The translations under genes were made by a program, and so were the position numbers. From Welwitschia mirabilis (taxonomy: Eukaryota > Gnetophyta > Gnetopsida > Welwitschiales), in the NCBI GenBank assembly GCA_051453625.1, contig JBOZIK010000001.1:171818380-171848928 (forward strand): DNA of 30,549 nt, in the 5' to 3' direction. Shown piece after piece: positions 21,153-29,236 of the stretch. Within the stretch, counting starts at the first letter, position 1. Every line of letters begins with the position of its first letter. The notes under the pieces are model-generated. The model searched no databases. It was given only the letters and a program-made list of their open reading frames with translations, and had not been told where the DNA came from.

Positions 21153-21990
21153 ATATCACTTCTTGAAATGTCATAGAGCTTAGATGAATTGTTTGATACA
21201 GGTAGTTAACAACATTGTCACTTCTTCCAGTAGATCAAAGATACTTGTAGGATGATTAGACACCATCAAGAGTAAAGTTTGTCATTCCACATATTCTTTT
21301 GATGATTTCCTTTTCTATACTTCGATTTTTTTTGTGTTAGCCATCTTTCTTGCTTTCAACTACTGCTCAACATAAGGTTTTGGTGCTACATCGTAAAAAT
21401 TATGGAATTCATAATGAGTGTTTTGTTCATACTTCCCATGCAAATGGATGGGATATGTTCACTAAAGTCCTCACCATCTACGTCATCATCATTATCAACA
21501 ACCCTTGGTGATACTAACTTCCCCCCTTCTCTGTCTTTGTTCTAAGTAGATGTAAATCAATAATCATTGTGATATCAATTAAGATACAATCATGACCGAC
21601 ACGTTCGTTAATTAAAATGCAATTGTATAACAAGAATTTATGACACTATGGATTAAATTTTGACATAAAAATTCGTGTCAAAATGAGTTCTAAACTATGA
21701 TCTAAAGCTGCTATTAATTGACCATAATGTCAGCTTGGATTACAAATTATGTGAATGTTGATTAAGCCTAGAAACCAACCTCACATTTCTGTAATTAGTT
21801 AGATTAATTACACTAACATTAAAAACTAACTGTAAGATGTATCGTAATTTGATATACAAGAATAGGAGCAGATGTAAAATATTTTGTACAAGCCTAACCA
21901 AGAAAGATTGTTACATAATAATAAGTAAGCCTTGAATCAGATAACAAATGTGAATTTGTAGACAAGCAAACTAGAAAATCATGAGTTGAC
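21153..21990. other. Intergenic, no gene recognised
   Basis: No supported feature. It lies downstream of the host-like gene and probably includes its transcript end, but no convincing polyadenylation signal was singled out. Confidence 0.45.
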
Positions 21991-22466
21991 CTGGGTATGC
22001 TATACCAGGCATGGAGTCCAAACTATTTAACCCTCATCAATTTGTTATGATGCCAAAAAAGATACAATCTTGTGCACATGCACAGTAAATATATATGCAG
22101 CACACATCCAAGAAACCATGTTTCCCAGAGGTACACTAAATTACAAGATCCAGAAGATGCTGTGAATAAACAATGACTCTTAAGTTCATTACTACACAAG
22201 AATACAAAATGAATCCTGAGGAAAATAAATATTATGTGAAGTCTGAATGGTCTCAACACTGATCATGAAGGTAACAAATGTAACAATTTTTATATGCATT
22301 GTTAAATGCTATGAATTGTGTTTTTAGTGAGATTTCATAGGGTTTTACAAACATTATAATAGTCTTCACCTTGCAGGTGCTCTTCACAATGAACACTAAC
22401 GATCACGAAGAAGAAACTGTCAGATCACAATGTATTACTGTCCAAGACTTGCAGGTGATACGCTCC
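21991..22466 (-). other. Probable 3' UTR of coiled-coil gene, possible UTR intron
   Basis: The stop codon of the terminal exon is at 22467-22469. Downstream on the minus strand a plausible donor (CTGCAAG|GTGAAG, exon end 22370) and acceptor (TTTTCCTCAG|GATTC, exon start 22215) bound a 154-base candidate intron (22216-22369). The 78-codon open frame at 22023-22259 is hydrophobic and Cys-rich with no family resemblance, so I treat it as non-coding. No transcript evidence. Confidence 0.35.
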
Positions 22467-22938
22467 TTAATGCCTGTCCTCAGGCTCTCTAGATTGAGAG
22501 CTATCAGGTTCCTCTAAAGTTGCATCAAGGTCTTGTGGCTCCGTGGAAGATAGACAACTAGGTGGAGCTGATTGAACATTCACAACAGTAATTATGCTGT
22601 CATTTTCCTTTTGTGGTAGCATGCTTGAAGATGAACCTAGTTGGTGATTTTCATCTATATAAACCAGCTCCTTTCCAGTGGAATGTACTGCCTGTGATGG
22701 TGGTATGAAACTGTTGTTAGTTTCATTAAGCAGAAAGGAATTCACTTCATTTATCACTATGTGTGGGTTCTCTTGGCTGATAGAATACAGAGTCACCTCT
22801 TTGCTAGCATTTGCGTCCGTTATTTTGTCCAGCTTGTATGTCTCTGGAGCTTCCTCTGCATTACTGGTACCAACAGGTAAATTCTCTTGAACATTTTGGT
22901 TCGTAATAAGCTCCTTCACTTTTGCTTCTGAATGCAAC
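22467..22938 (-). CDS. Terminal exon of coiled-coil protein gene (partial gene)
   Basis: This exon is open for 156 codons with a terminal TAA in AT-rich DNA. It encodes a hydrophilic, Ser/Glu/Asn-rich tail: LHSEAKVKELITNQNVQENL near its start and EEPDSSQSREPEDRH at the end, with no domain, membrane segment or repeat. The composition is that of a disordered C-terminal tail. I set the 5' edge at an acceptor TCTGACAG|G (exon starts 22938), because its phase fits the donor at 23040/23039 of the preceding exon (Trp codon split TG|G). The frame stays open further upstream to 22961, so other acceptors are possible. Function not recognised; likely host gene, not transposon. Confidence 0.5.
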
Positions 22939-22957
22939 CTGTCAGATCCAGACAAAA

Positions 22958-23065
22958 TCACATCTGCTCAGCTAAATTAACTATAGTGGCAGTCGATTCA
23001 GTATACACAAGTTCTTCATAAGACTCCTGGGTTTTTAACCAAATGAATATCAGCTCATTTAGGTT
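22958..23065 (-). CDS. Internal or alternative terminal exon of coiled-coil gene
   Basis: An acceptor CTGCTTCAG|AAC puts the exon start at 23065 in phase 0, matching the phase-0 donor of the 23565-23861 exon. Read straight on, it gives NLNELIFIW, then LKTQESYEEL and ends NLAEQM with TGA at 22960-22958. Read with a donor after ATTTG (exon 23065-23040, intron 23039-22939, 101 bases, GT...AG) it continues in frame into the long tail exon. Both outcomes are open, so it may be an alternatively spliced or intron-retained terminal exon. The donor TTTG|GTTAAA is weak. Splicing is inferred only. Confidence 0.4.
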   Translation of the reverse strand, partial: NLNELIFIWLKTQESYEELVYTESTATIVNLAEQM

Positions 23066-23564
23066 CTGAAGCAGACAAAGCAATAGAACCAAATACCCTT
23101 GTTCATACCAGATGTCTATGGATTCATTAATATAAAGAATTAACTTTACAAACATTTAAAATGTAACTGCTCCACAAACCACAAGCATCTTTATAAATAA
23201 CATAACAAGAAAAATGTTAAGGATAGAAATGAGAGTTTCTCCTCCAAGCATATGTCAGAAATGATAGTTTCTCCTCACAGCATAATGTCATGGAAATCTG
23301 CTATTAAACTAAAAGTGGGCCAAGGCATAAGATCAGACAAATTTTACAGAAAGTGGGAAAACAACGACATAAATCAGTTCACTCTCTGAAACTTGTTTGC
23401 CTGTATTTCAACACAGAAATACTATCACACTCATTAAAAATTTCAACTGTCTCATAAAATGAGTAGCAACATTACTAGATACAGCAATGAGCAATCATCA
23501 TGTTGTCAGTGCAACTAGAACCAACACTGCACTGTTGAGAAATTTAAAAAATAAAAATATTTAC
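23066..23564 (-). other. Intron of coiled-coil gene
   Basis: It lies between donor CAA|GTAAAT and acceptor CTTCAG|AAC on the minus strand. The interval is AT-rich with no coding-like frame, and its length of about 500 bases is ordinary for a plant intron. Confidence 0.5.
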
Positions 23565-23861
23565 TTGCCTTTGAAGTGCAGATTTAAGCCTAGACACTTC
23601 TTTCAAAGCATCATCCCTAGCTTTCATTGCTTCTAGTTGTTTTTCAATAGCATCCTTTACTTTAGCTTCTGTATCAGCTTCGAGATATTTACTTCTCTCT
23701 TCTGCTCTGACTAATGCTGCTTCCATTATAACAGCACGTTCTCTGGCTTTTGCAAGCTCCCCACGCCACAGATGTGCTTCTTGCGACGCAGAATCTCTTT
23801 GGTTTAATAAATTTTCTCGCTCTTTGTTTAGGACTGCCACCTTGTCTTCCAGATCTTTTAA
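23565..23861 (-). CDS. Coiled-coil exon of unidentified plant gene
   Basis: This is the clearest host-gene exon in the window: 297 bases, 99 codons, phase 0 at both ends, with an acceptor ATCAG|TTA and a donor CAA|GTAAAT. The peptide begins LKDLEDKVAVLNKERENLLN and contains HLWRGELAKARERAVIMEAA and EKQLEAMKARDDALKEVSRL. It is almost entirely charged heptad-type helix (Leu/Ala/Val at a and d, Lys/Glu/Arg elsewhere), so a parallel coiled coil for dimerisation or as a spacer is likely. It resembles segments of long plant golgin- or FYVE-type coiled-coil proteins, but I cannot name the gene. Upstream exons were not found before the repeats at 24180, so the gene is partial here: truncated, or with a long repeat-filled intron. 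Confidence 0.7.
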
Positions 23862-24179
23862 CTGATCCAATGGATGAAATAATTGTAACACAATTTAAGC
23901 ATGAGTATTTAATCATTGAAAAAAGTACCAAAATAGGCAATAAATGCCAATAATAGATAGTTTTTCCATGCAAAACCAACCAAGTTAACATCATTCACTG
24001 CTTGAAAATGTCCACCAAATCTAACACACTAACCAACAATGCTGAAAACAAAGTGTTAACTATGCCCAAAGCCTACTAAGACTAATGACTACTAATAGGA
24101 AAATACATTATTTGCTAAGACAATAATTCCCTTCACATTAGAAGTGATAGTTTTCTATTGAAGTAGGATGCTAATTACA
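23862..24179 (-). other. Probable intron or upstream flank of coiled-coil gene
   Basis: No coding-like frame was found on the minus strand. It precedes the acceptor at 23862, so it is intronic if the gene extends to the right. Confidence 0.4.
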
Positions 24180-25510
24180 AGATGCAAAAGCTCAGTCCCA
24201 TGTGCAACCGATGAGACAAACTGGGGCAAAGGAAAGGAAGGCCAAACTCATTAGGCCTAGTTTGACAACCGAAGCTTGGCAAAACTCTACCAAACCTGTG
24301 AGTTCAGGAAAGTGTGAAAACTTTACAAAAAGGGTGAGGATTTCCTAACCCCTACAAGGCAAGACCCTACCTAGGGTTCAGTGAAGAATGAGATTAGGGT
24401 TTATGCCAAGGGTTATTTTGAGCTAAGAATGACAGAAGCAAATGAGGACCTTGGAGGCTTTAATACTTTTATTCCACAAAGCTGAGGTAGAATGTTTAAA
24501 ATACAAAGGAAATTTGCTAAAATATTGAAACTTTTGAACTCCTGAAAATATAGGGAAAGAAATGATAAAGCTTGCTTTTCAGAGATAGAAACAACACCTT
24601 TATTAACAAATCAGCAAGACCATGGGCTTATGCATATCTGAAAATGCACAGATGATTGCAAAGAAGTTGCCCTTAGGATGAAATTCTGGGAGTCAGGGTA
24701 ACTTTTGCAGCTTAGATTTGGCTGGAAGCAAGAATGTTTAAAGCCTTGGATGATGGATAAATGGTCAAGATAGCATTAGCTTCAAAAAACATGGGTTTAG
24801 TATAGTATTTATACATTACAGAACCTGCCACATGTCAAAACATGGCAGGTTGACACGACCAGGGATTTCATGCCATGTGCACATTTTAAACCTAAGTTAT
24901 ATCACCATTGTGGGCATCCAAATGGATTTAGGCATCCAGGACAATAAAATGGCTTAAGTGCCAAGATCTTGATGGTTTTGGGCTGAAATGGGAGATTTTT
25001 GGGGTTAAATGGGATGTGGTAGGGTGTGCAAATGGATTGTGGTTGCCAAGAAATGACCAACGACGCCATATCGTTAGATACGTCAAGATTTGATCTCAGA
25101 ATTTTCCCTCTCTTAAAGGTATCTAAGACTGCAGCGAAGAATGCATGCAAAGAATAATGAAGTGTTGAAGATTTGGGTTGGAGTTGGATGGTAGAATGCT
25201 AGATATTTAAGCTAGAGCTGGAGATGTAATTGTTGTTGTTATAAGACTGAAGACATCCAAACACATCCTTTGCTGACATGAAGTACACATAGTGTGCCTT
25301 CTTGTTGTTAAGATAGAATTTGTTGGAGGCTTGGAGTAACATTGTGTTGTGATGTTAAAATTGTGGTGTTTGTGTTGCCCCTCTTTGTGATCGGTTATGC
25401 AAACAATGAGATTACAGGTTGCAAAGAAGTAATTAGTAACAATGCACATTGTTGACGATGAATGTTAGACATGACAAAATTGAAATTTATGGAATAAAAG
25501 AAACCTATAG
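24180..25510. repeat. Repeat-like DNA with an imperfect palindrome
   Basis: The sequence is more GC-rich than its surroundings and holds AGGGTT/CCTACC-type words and a TATA-like TATTTATACATT (near 24808) followed by an imperfect inverted repeat AACCTGCCACATG/CATGGCAGGTT (24822-24834 and 24841-24851). This arrangement would suit an LTR, but no PBS, ends or pair was found. An 82-codon minus-strand frame (24902-25150) is not recognisable as protein. Low-confidence call of an unclassified mobile-element piece. Confidence 0.35.
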
Positions 25511-25800
25511 CTGGAATGTTGATATCTGAAAGAAAAATAGAAAATTAGAGGGATATAGAAGAAAGAGAATGGTAAAGGAGAAGACAAAGATAAAAAGGTA
25601 AGGTCTAAGAAATGGATAAGCAAGAGAGGGAGGGAATAGGAAAGGGGTTTCTAAAAAAATGATGTAAAGTATATGAACAAAAGGTTCAAGAGAGGTGTAA
25701 GTGATTTAGGGAAGGGTAGTAGAATGGAGGATAATAAAAGAGAAACTTGAAATTTAGGAGGAGGGGTGAAGGAAAATTTGGGAAGGTGAATTACCTAAGT
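25511..25800 (+). repeat. Purine-rich tract
   Basis: The plus strand is strongly A/G-rich (AGAAAG, GGGAGG, GGAGGAGGGG words) for nearly 300 bases with few pyrimidines. No coding frame spans it. Such tracts can form unusual DNA structures or simply be low-complexity sequence. Confidence 0.6.
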
Positions 25801-25851
25801 AGTGTTTCAGATATTAACAGGTTCAGAAAGGACTGCATTAAGTGTTTTTAG

Positions 25852-26280
25852 TTTGAATGCCCCTTGTCACTACTTAGTATGAATTATTTAAATTCCAATC
25901 TACTTTGGGATGAATTTGAAGGTCTGAGAGGAAGGACTTTGACAAAGGAGAAGCATGCCTATGTTCAAGTTACGGACTTCGATGCATTTATTAAAGGTTT
26001 TGGAGATGTTATACTCATAGTGGGAAATATGAAAGATAGTGATTGTGCAATGACCTTAGACAAAGATGAGTTCATCAAAATAAGTTTTAGCATCAAGGGG
26101 AGCACCAAGGAAAAGGATTGCAATGTGATCTTATATGAGGGGATGGTGAGTTCAATGGGAGTGAAAATGGGGTTTCCCCAATGGCAGCACATTGTCTTGT
26201 GTGCTATGCACATGGGGCATAAGGTAGTTTTTCCACCTAGGACTGGATTGGATCCTATTGAGTTAAGATTGCCAAATTGA
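25852..26280 (+). CDS. Hypothetical ORF, possibly element-derived
   Basis: Open from just after a TAG at 25849-25851 to TGA at 26278-26280, about 142 codons; the first ATG is at 25879 (133 codons). Peptide words include NSNLLWDEFEGLRGRTLTKE, TDFDAFIKGFGDVILIVGNM and GFPQWQHIVLCAMHMGHKV. I see no known domain, signal peptide or membrane segment. The length is longer than most chance frames here and the composition is protein-like, but it has no homologue I recall. It ends about 50 bases before the right copia LTR. It could be an exon, an accessory ORF of an older element, or chance. Confidence 0.3.
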   Translation, partial: FECPLSLLSMNYLNSNLLWDEFEGLRGRTLTKEKHAYVQVTDFDAFIKGFGDVILIVGNMKDSDCAMTLDKDEFIKISFSIKGSTKEKDCNVILYEGMVSSMGVKMGFPQWQHIVLCAMHMGHKVVFPPRTGLDPIELRLPN

Positions 26281-26394
26281 TGTCACACTAACATATCATC
26301 TCTAGTAAATATGTGAGCTACAGGTTGATGAATCCTTGCAAAGGCAATCGAGCATTGATATTTTTCTCCGGATCTCATTTTCAAGAATCGCCAA

Positions 26395-26595
26395 AGTTCA
26401 AAAAGGGTTCAATCGGATTCCAAACGGGGTCAACCGGATTTGGCAAAGGTGGTCGACTAGAGTTCAAAAGGGGTGAACTGGACCTGGGCAAAGGCGGTCG
26501 ACCGGACCTAGGCAAAGGCACTCGACCAGAGTTCAAAAGGGGTCAACTGGACTTGGGAAAAGGCGATTGACCGGACGTCAACAAGGGTCGACTAG
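26395..26595 (+). repeat. Three tandem 66-69 bp subrepeats in copia U3
   Basis: AGTTCAAAA(A/G)GGG starts units at 26395, 26461 and 26530. Each unit then carries GGTCAACTGGAC-like and GGCAAAGGCGGTCGAC-like words. A second pair of about 52 bases (AGTAACAATAGCCAATCAG and AGTGACGGTAGTCAATCAG) follows at about 26600-26690. They lie upstream of the TATA box and may act as LTR enhancers. Related GTCGAC/GTCAAC words recur in the left LTR. Confidence 0.75.
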
Positions 26596-26687
26596 GCTAA
26601 GTAACAATAGCCAATCAGATCAACCAACAAAATAGTGGTCAACCAAGTTAAGTGACGGTAGTCAATCAGGTCAACCAGATGTTACGA

Positions 26688-26813
26688 GGGGTCAATCGGT
26701 CAAAGCGGAAGCTGAATGTTTTGAACCGTTCTCTAGGGTTTAGGGTTTAGGGTTTAGGGTTTAGGGGTCAATCGGTCAAAGCGGAAGCTGAATGTTTTGA
26801 ACCGTTCTCTAGG
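26688..26813. repeat. Interstitial telomere repeat between 50-bp direct repeats
   Basis: The 50 bases at 26688-26737 (beginning GGGGTCAATCGG, ending CTCTAGG) recur without mismatch at 26764-26813. The 26 bases between (26738-26763) are pure plant telomere repeat, four TTTAGGG units in all when the edges are counted. It sits in the U3 of the right copia LTR. Confidence 0.95.
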
Positions 26814-27069
26814 CATTACTCAGTCTTATTTCTAGTTGTTATCTTATCAAAATCATTTAAAAAGGCGTCAAAAAGTCATGAATAGGAACCTTTTGCACCA
26901 CTTCTGAAAAAGGAAATTTGCATTGTTGATATCTTTTTGGCCAAGTCACACACCTGCATTGCTAGATCTTGTTAGCTATTGCTCCAAGCAGTGTGACCCA
27001 TCACCGATGTACTTCAAGACGAGTCAGCCAGTGTACTTGGGCACACTTTCATTACCAAAGGCATTACTC

Positions 27070-27076
27070 TATAAAG
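27070..27076 (+). promoter_or_regulatory. Probable TATA box of right copia LTR
   Basis: TATAAAG lies just upstream of GTTGAGACT, the block shared with the left LTR, which has TATAAAA at the corresponding place. Confidence 0.6.
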
Positions 27077-27409
27077 GTTGAGACTGAGCCTTGAAAAATC
27101 CATTTGTAAAAGTTACAGGTTGACCTAGAAACCTCGGAGAATAGTAACAAAGATCCAGAATAGCTTAATGTTGAAGCTGACAGCTGAGAGTGGAGTACGG
27201 GTGTTTCCTGAACCACTATAAATTGCTTATTTGGTGTACACTTTCTATTTTTCATTATGGTTATGTTCTTCTGATAGCACTCATTAAATTCCTAAAGCTA
27301 GTTCTTCACTTTTTGTTTAAAATTATTATTATATGTGTTATATATTTTTCAAAAGAAATATTTGTTAAAAACCTATTCACCCCCCTCTAGGGTTTTAAGA
27401 TCCTTCATT

Positions 27410-27421
27410 TGGTATCAGAGC
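27410..27421 (+). other. Primer-binding site of right copia element
   Basis: TGGTATCAGAGC, a perfect match to the 3' end of plant initiator-Met tRNA, two bases after the LTR end. Confidence 0.95.
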
Positions 27422-27563
27422 AAGTTGAGTCAGTAACAGATTCTAACAAATCTTAACTTACGTATGCAGGTAGGGTACCCCCTGTACAAGACCTACCGAC
27501 CCCTCAAGCCACGGGGGGCGAAGCGCGCTTCCCCTCGAGCGTGTCGGGAAAGGCATATATTGG
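27422..27563 (+). other. Copia leader with GC-rich palindrome
   Basis: The untranslated leader between PBS and gag changes from AT-rich to strongly GC- and CpG-rich at about 27470-27550. It contains the perfect 12-base palindrome GAAGCGCGCTTC (27520-27531), flanked by GGGG before and CCC after, so a longer hairpin with one mismatch can form. A palindrome at this site resembles a retroviral dimer-initiation element in place, but its function is inferred. Confidence 0.5.
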
Positions 27564-28724
27564 TTGTCACCAAAGCCCCCTCTCAGTACCCTCTCAAATG
27601 GATTCTCTACTAGAAAGCAACCATTGTTTGACGGAACTAACTATGCTTATTGGAAGGCTAGAATGAGAATATTCCTCAAATCTCTCGATGTGGATTTAGA
27701 AGATATAGTCTACAATGGATACATTCACCCTACAATGACCAAAAAGGATAGTAGCGGAAATTCCAAAATCATCTTGAAGCCCAAAGATCAATGGATACCT
27801 ATTGATAAAGCGAATGATACGCTGGATGTGCATGCTCTTAATGCTATTTTTTGTGTTGTGTCTGCAGAAGAATTCAAGAGACTGTGAATTGCAAAACTGC
27901 CAAAGAAGCATGGGATATTCTTGAAATAGCTCATGAGGGGACTTCCATCGTCAAACAAGAAAAACTTCAAATGCTGATCACCAAGTTTGAAGATATTTGA
28001 ATGGAGGAGGAAGAAACTCTCCAAGAACGTTTTGCCAAACTAACAAACATAGCGAACTCAATGGCCAATTTAAGAGAAAAGATGGATGAAGCAAGAGTAG
28101 TAATAAAAGTATTAAGATCTCTCCCCAAACATTTTCAGCCAAAGGTAAGTGCCATTGAAGAAAGTAAAAATATCAACCAAATTACAAGGTAACCTTCAAA
28201 CTTATGAGTTAAAACTTTCCAAAGACAAAAAGAAAAGTCTTGCTTTACAGAGTGTGCAGGATGAAGCGAAATATGAGAGATTAGATGATAACCTTGATGA
28301 GGATAAAGTAGCACTATTGGCAAGGAAGTTCAAAAAATTCTTGTTCAGGAAAAGATGAGAGGAGAAACAAGCAAAGGAACTAGAAGGGGTCCATCAAAAC
28401 TGAGAAGAGATCAAGAGAAAATCAAAGACGTTCAGTGCTATGCCTGTAAAACATATGGACATGTCCCTAATAAATGTCCAAATAGCAAGAAGGATCAGAG
28501 AAGATCTAAAAGACCATATCTTATTGCAACTTCGGATAGATGACAAAGAAGACAATAGTTCAGGTCAAGAGTCAAAAAGAGATAGAAGACTCTCTTTCAT
28601 GGCAATAGCCTCAACCTTAAACGAAATTCCTTGTCCAATTGAACCAGATGATCTAGACATCATAGAGGAAGGGGAAGAAGAATTAGAAGATACCTATCAA
28701 GAATTGTACAAAGAATGTGAGAAA
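27564..28724 (+). pseudogene. Ty1/copia gag, decayed, with zinc knuckle
   Basis: Gag builds the element's RNA-packaging particle. The frame starts at TTG (27564, LSPKPPL), perhaps a mutated ATG. Conserved blocks follow: FDGTNYAYWKARM, HALNAIFCV, a frameshift near 27880, EAWDILEIAHEGTSIVKQEK, a TGA at 27998-28000 where Arg (CGA) is expected, EETLQERFAKLTNIANSM, RSLPKHFQPKVSAIEE, another shift near 28190, TYELKLS. After a stop at 28356-28358 comes the zinc knuckle CYACKTYGHVPNKC (28436-28477, CX2CX4HX4C intact). A shift near 28540 leads to the acidic and coiled-coil tail (DTYQELYKECEK) cut by N at 28725. It is the right-hand relative of the gag at 1-397. Confidence 0.85.
28436..28477 (+). other. 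Intact CCHC zinc knuckle
   Basis: CYACKTYGHVPNKC fits CX2CX4HX4C with all four metal ligands. This is the nucleic-acid-binding knuckle of copia Gag. Confidence 0.9.
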
Positions 28725-28824
28725 NNNNNNNNNNNNNNNNNNNNNNNNNNNNNNNNNNNNNNNNNNNNNNNNNNNNNNNNNNNNNNNNNNNNNNNNNNNN
28801 NNNNNNNNNNNNNNNNNNNNNNNN
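28725..28824. other. Assembly gap (100 N), possibly with overlapping flanks
   Basis: TGAGAA occurs at both edges (28718-28723 and 28825-28830). The reading ECEK before the gap and EKLAKRINELNK after it would join smoothly by overlapping these bases. The 100 N is a placeholder length. Confidence 0.55.
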
Positions 28825-29136
28825 TGAGAAGCTAGCGAAGCGAATAAATGAATTGAACAAAATAGTGAAGCCTCTCTACAAGCAAAAGGAAGCTTTGAGC
28901 ACAACTATAAGAAAATCCAAATTAAGAACAAAGATTTGCTTCAAGAGGTAAGAAGTTTGTCTCATTTTGTAAATAAGTTCTCAAACAACTCTAGCAAATT
29001 GGAACAAATGTTAGGAATAGGAAAGTCAGTCCATCATAAGAAAGGTATTGGACTCACTTCCTCAAAACCATCCACTTCCTGTAACCAAGTAAACTGGCCA
29101 AATAAAAACTTTATTTCAAAGATTACCTATCATTTT
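28825..29136 (+). pseudogene. Copia gag coiled-coil tail
   Basis: After the gap the frame reads EKLAKRINELNKIVKPLYKQ (helical, charged), shifts near 28930, and continues LQEVRSLSHFVNKFSNNSSK, LEQMLGIGKSVHHKKGIGLT. This is the coiled-coil stretch and the LG.GKS-like linker found between the zinc knuckle and protease in plant SIRE-type copia elements. The protease itself should come next, but an N gap begins at 29137. Confidence 0.7.
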
Positions 29137-29236
29137 NNNNNNNNNNNNNNNNNNNNNNNNNNNNNNNNNNNNNNNNNNNNNNNNNNNNNNNNNNNNNNNN
29201 NNNNNNNNNNNNNNNNNNNNNNNNNNNNNNNNNNNN
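29137..29236. other. Assembly gap (100 N) hiding protease and most of integrase
   Basis: The left flank is the gag tail and the right flank is the integrase C-terminal third. Protease and the catalytic integrase core, normally well over 1 kb, are missing. Either the gap is much longer than 100 bases or the element has a deletion here. Confidence 0.7.

Larger units (their letters stand above)
26329..27407 (+). mobile_element. 5' LTR of right copia element
   Basis: The 3' end is fixed by CCTTCA (27402-27407), two bases, then the PBS. The signature CTATTCACCCCCCTCTAGGG occurs at 27373-27392. The start TGAA at 26329 pairs with the terminal TTCA and also aligns with the outer end of the inverted left LTR; a TG at 26281 is the alternative. 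It contains U3 subrepeats, the telomere-repeat insert, a TATA box and a U5 block shared with the left LTR. The length of about 1.1 kb is normal for plant SIRE-type copia elements. Confidence 0.75.

Noticed and set aside
22678-22890. 70-codon plus-strand frame
   Set aside because: Antisense of the long terminal exon of the coiled-coil gene.
23689-23994. 101-codon minus-strand frame overlapping the coiled-coil exon
   Set aside because: Out of phase with the exon, low-complexity Arg/Ser content, runs into the intron.
24902-25150. 82-codon minus-strand frame, Pro- and Cys-containing
   Set aside because: No domain, lies in repeat-like DNA, no splice signals fitting the nearby gene.
26313-26570. 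85-codon plus-strand frame with GKGGR and FKRG repeats
   Set aside because: It only translates the 66-69 bp U3 subrepeats of the copia LTR; the periodic peptide follows from the DNA repeat.
26738-26763. A true chromosome end
   Set aside because: Only about four repeats with ordinary sequence on both sides; it is interstitial.
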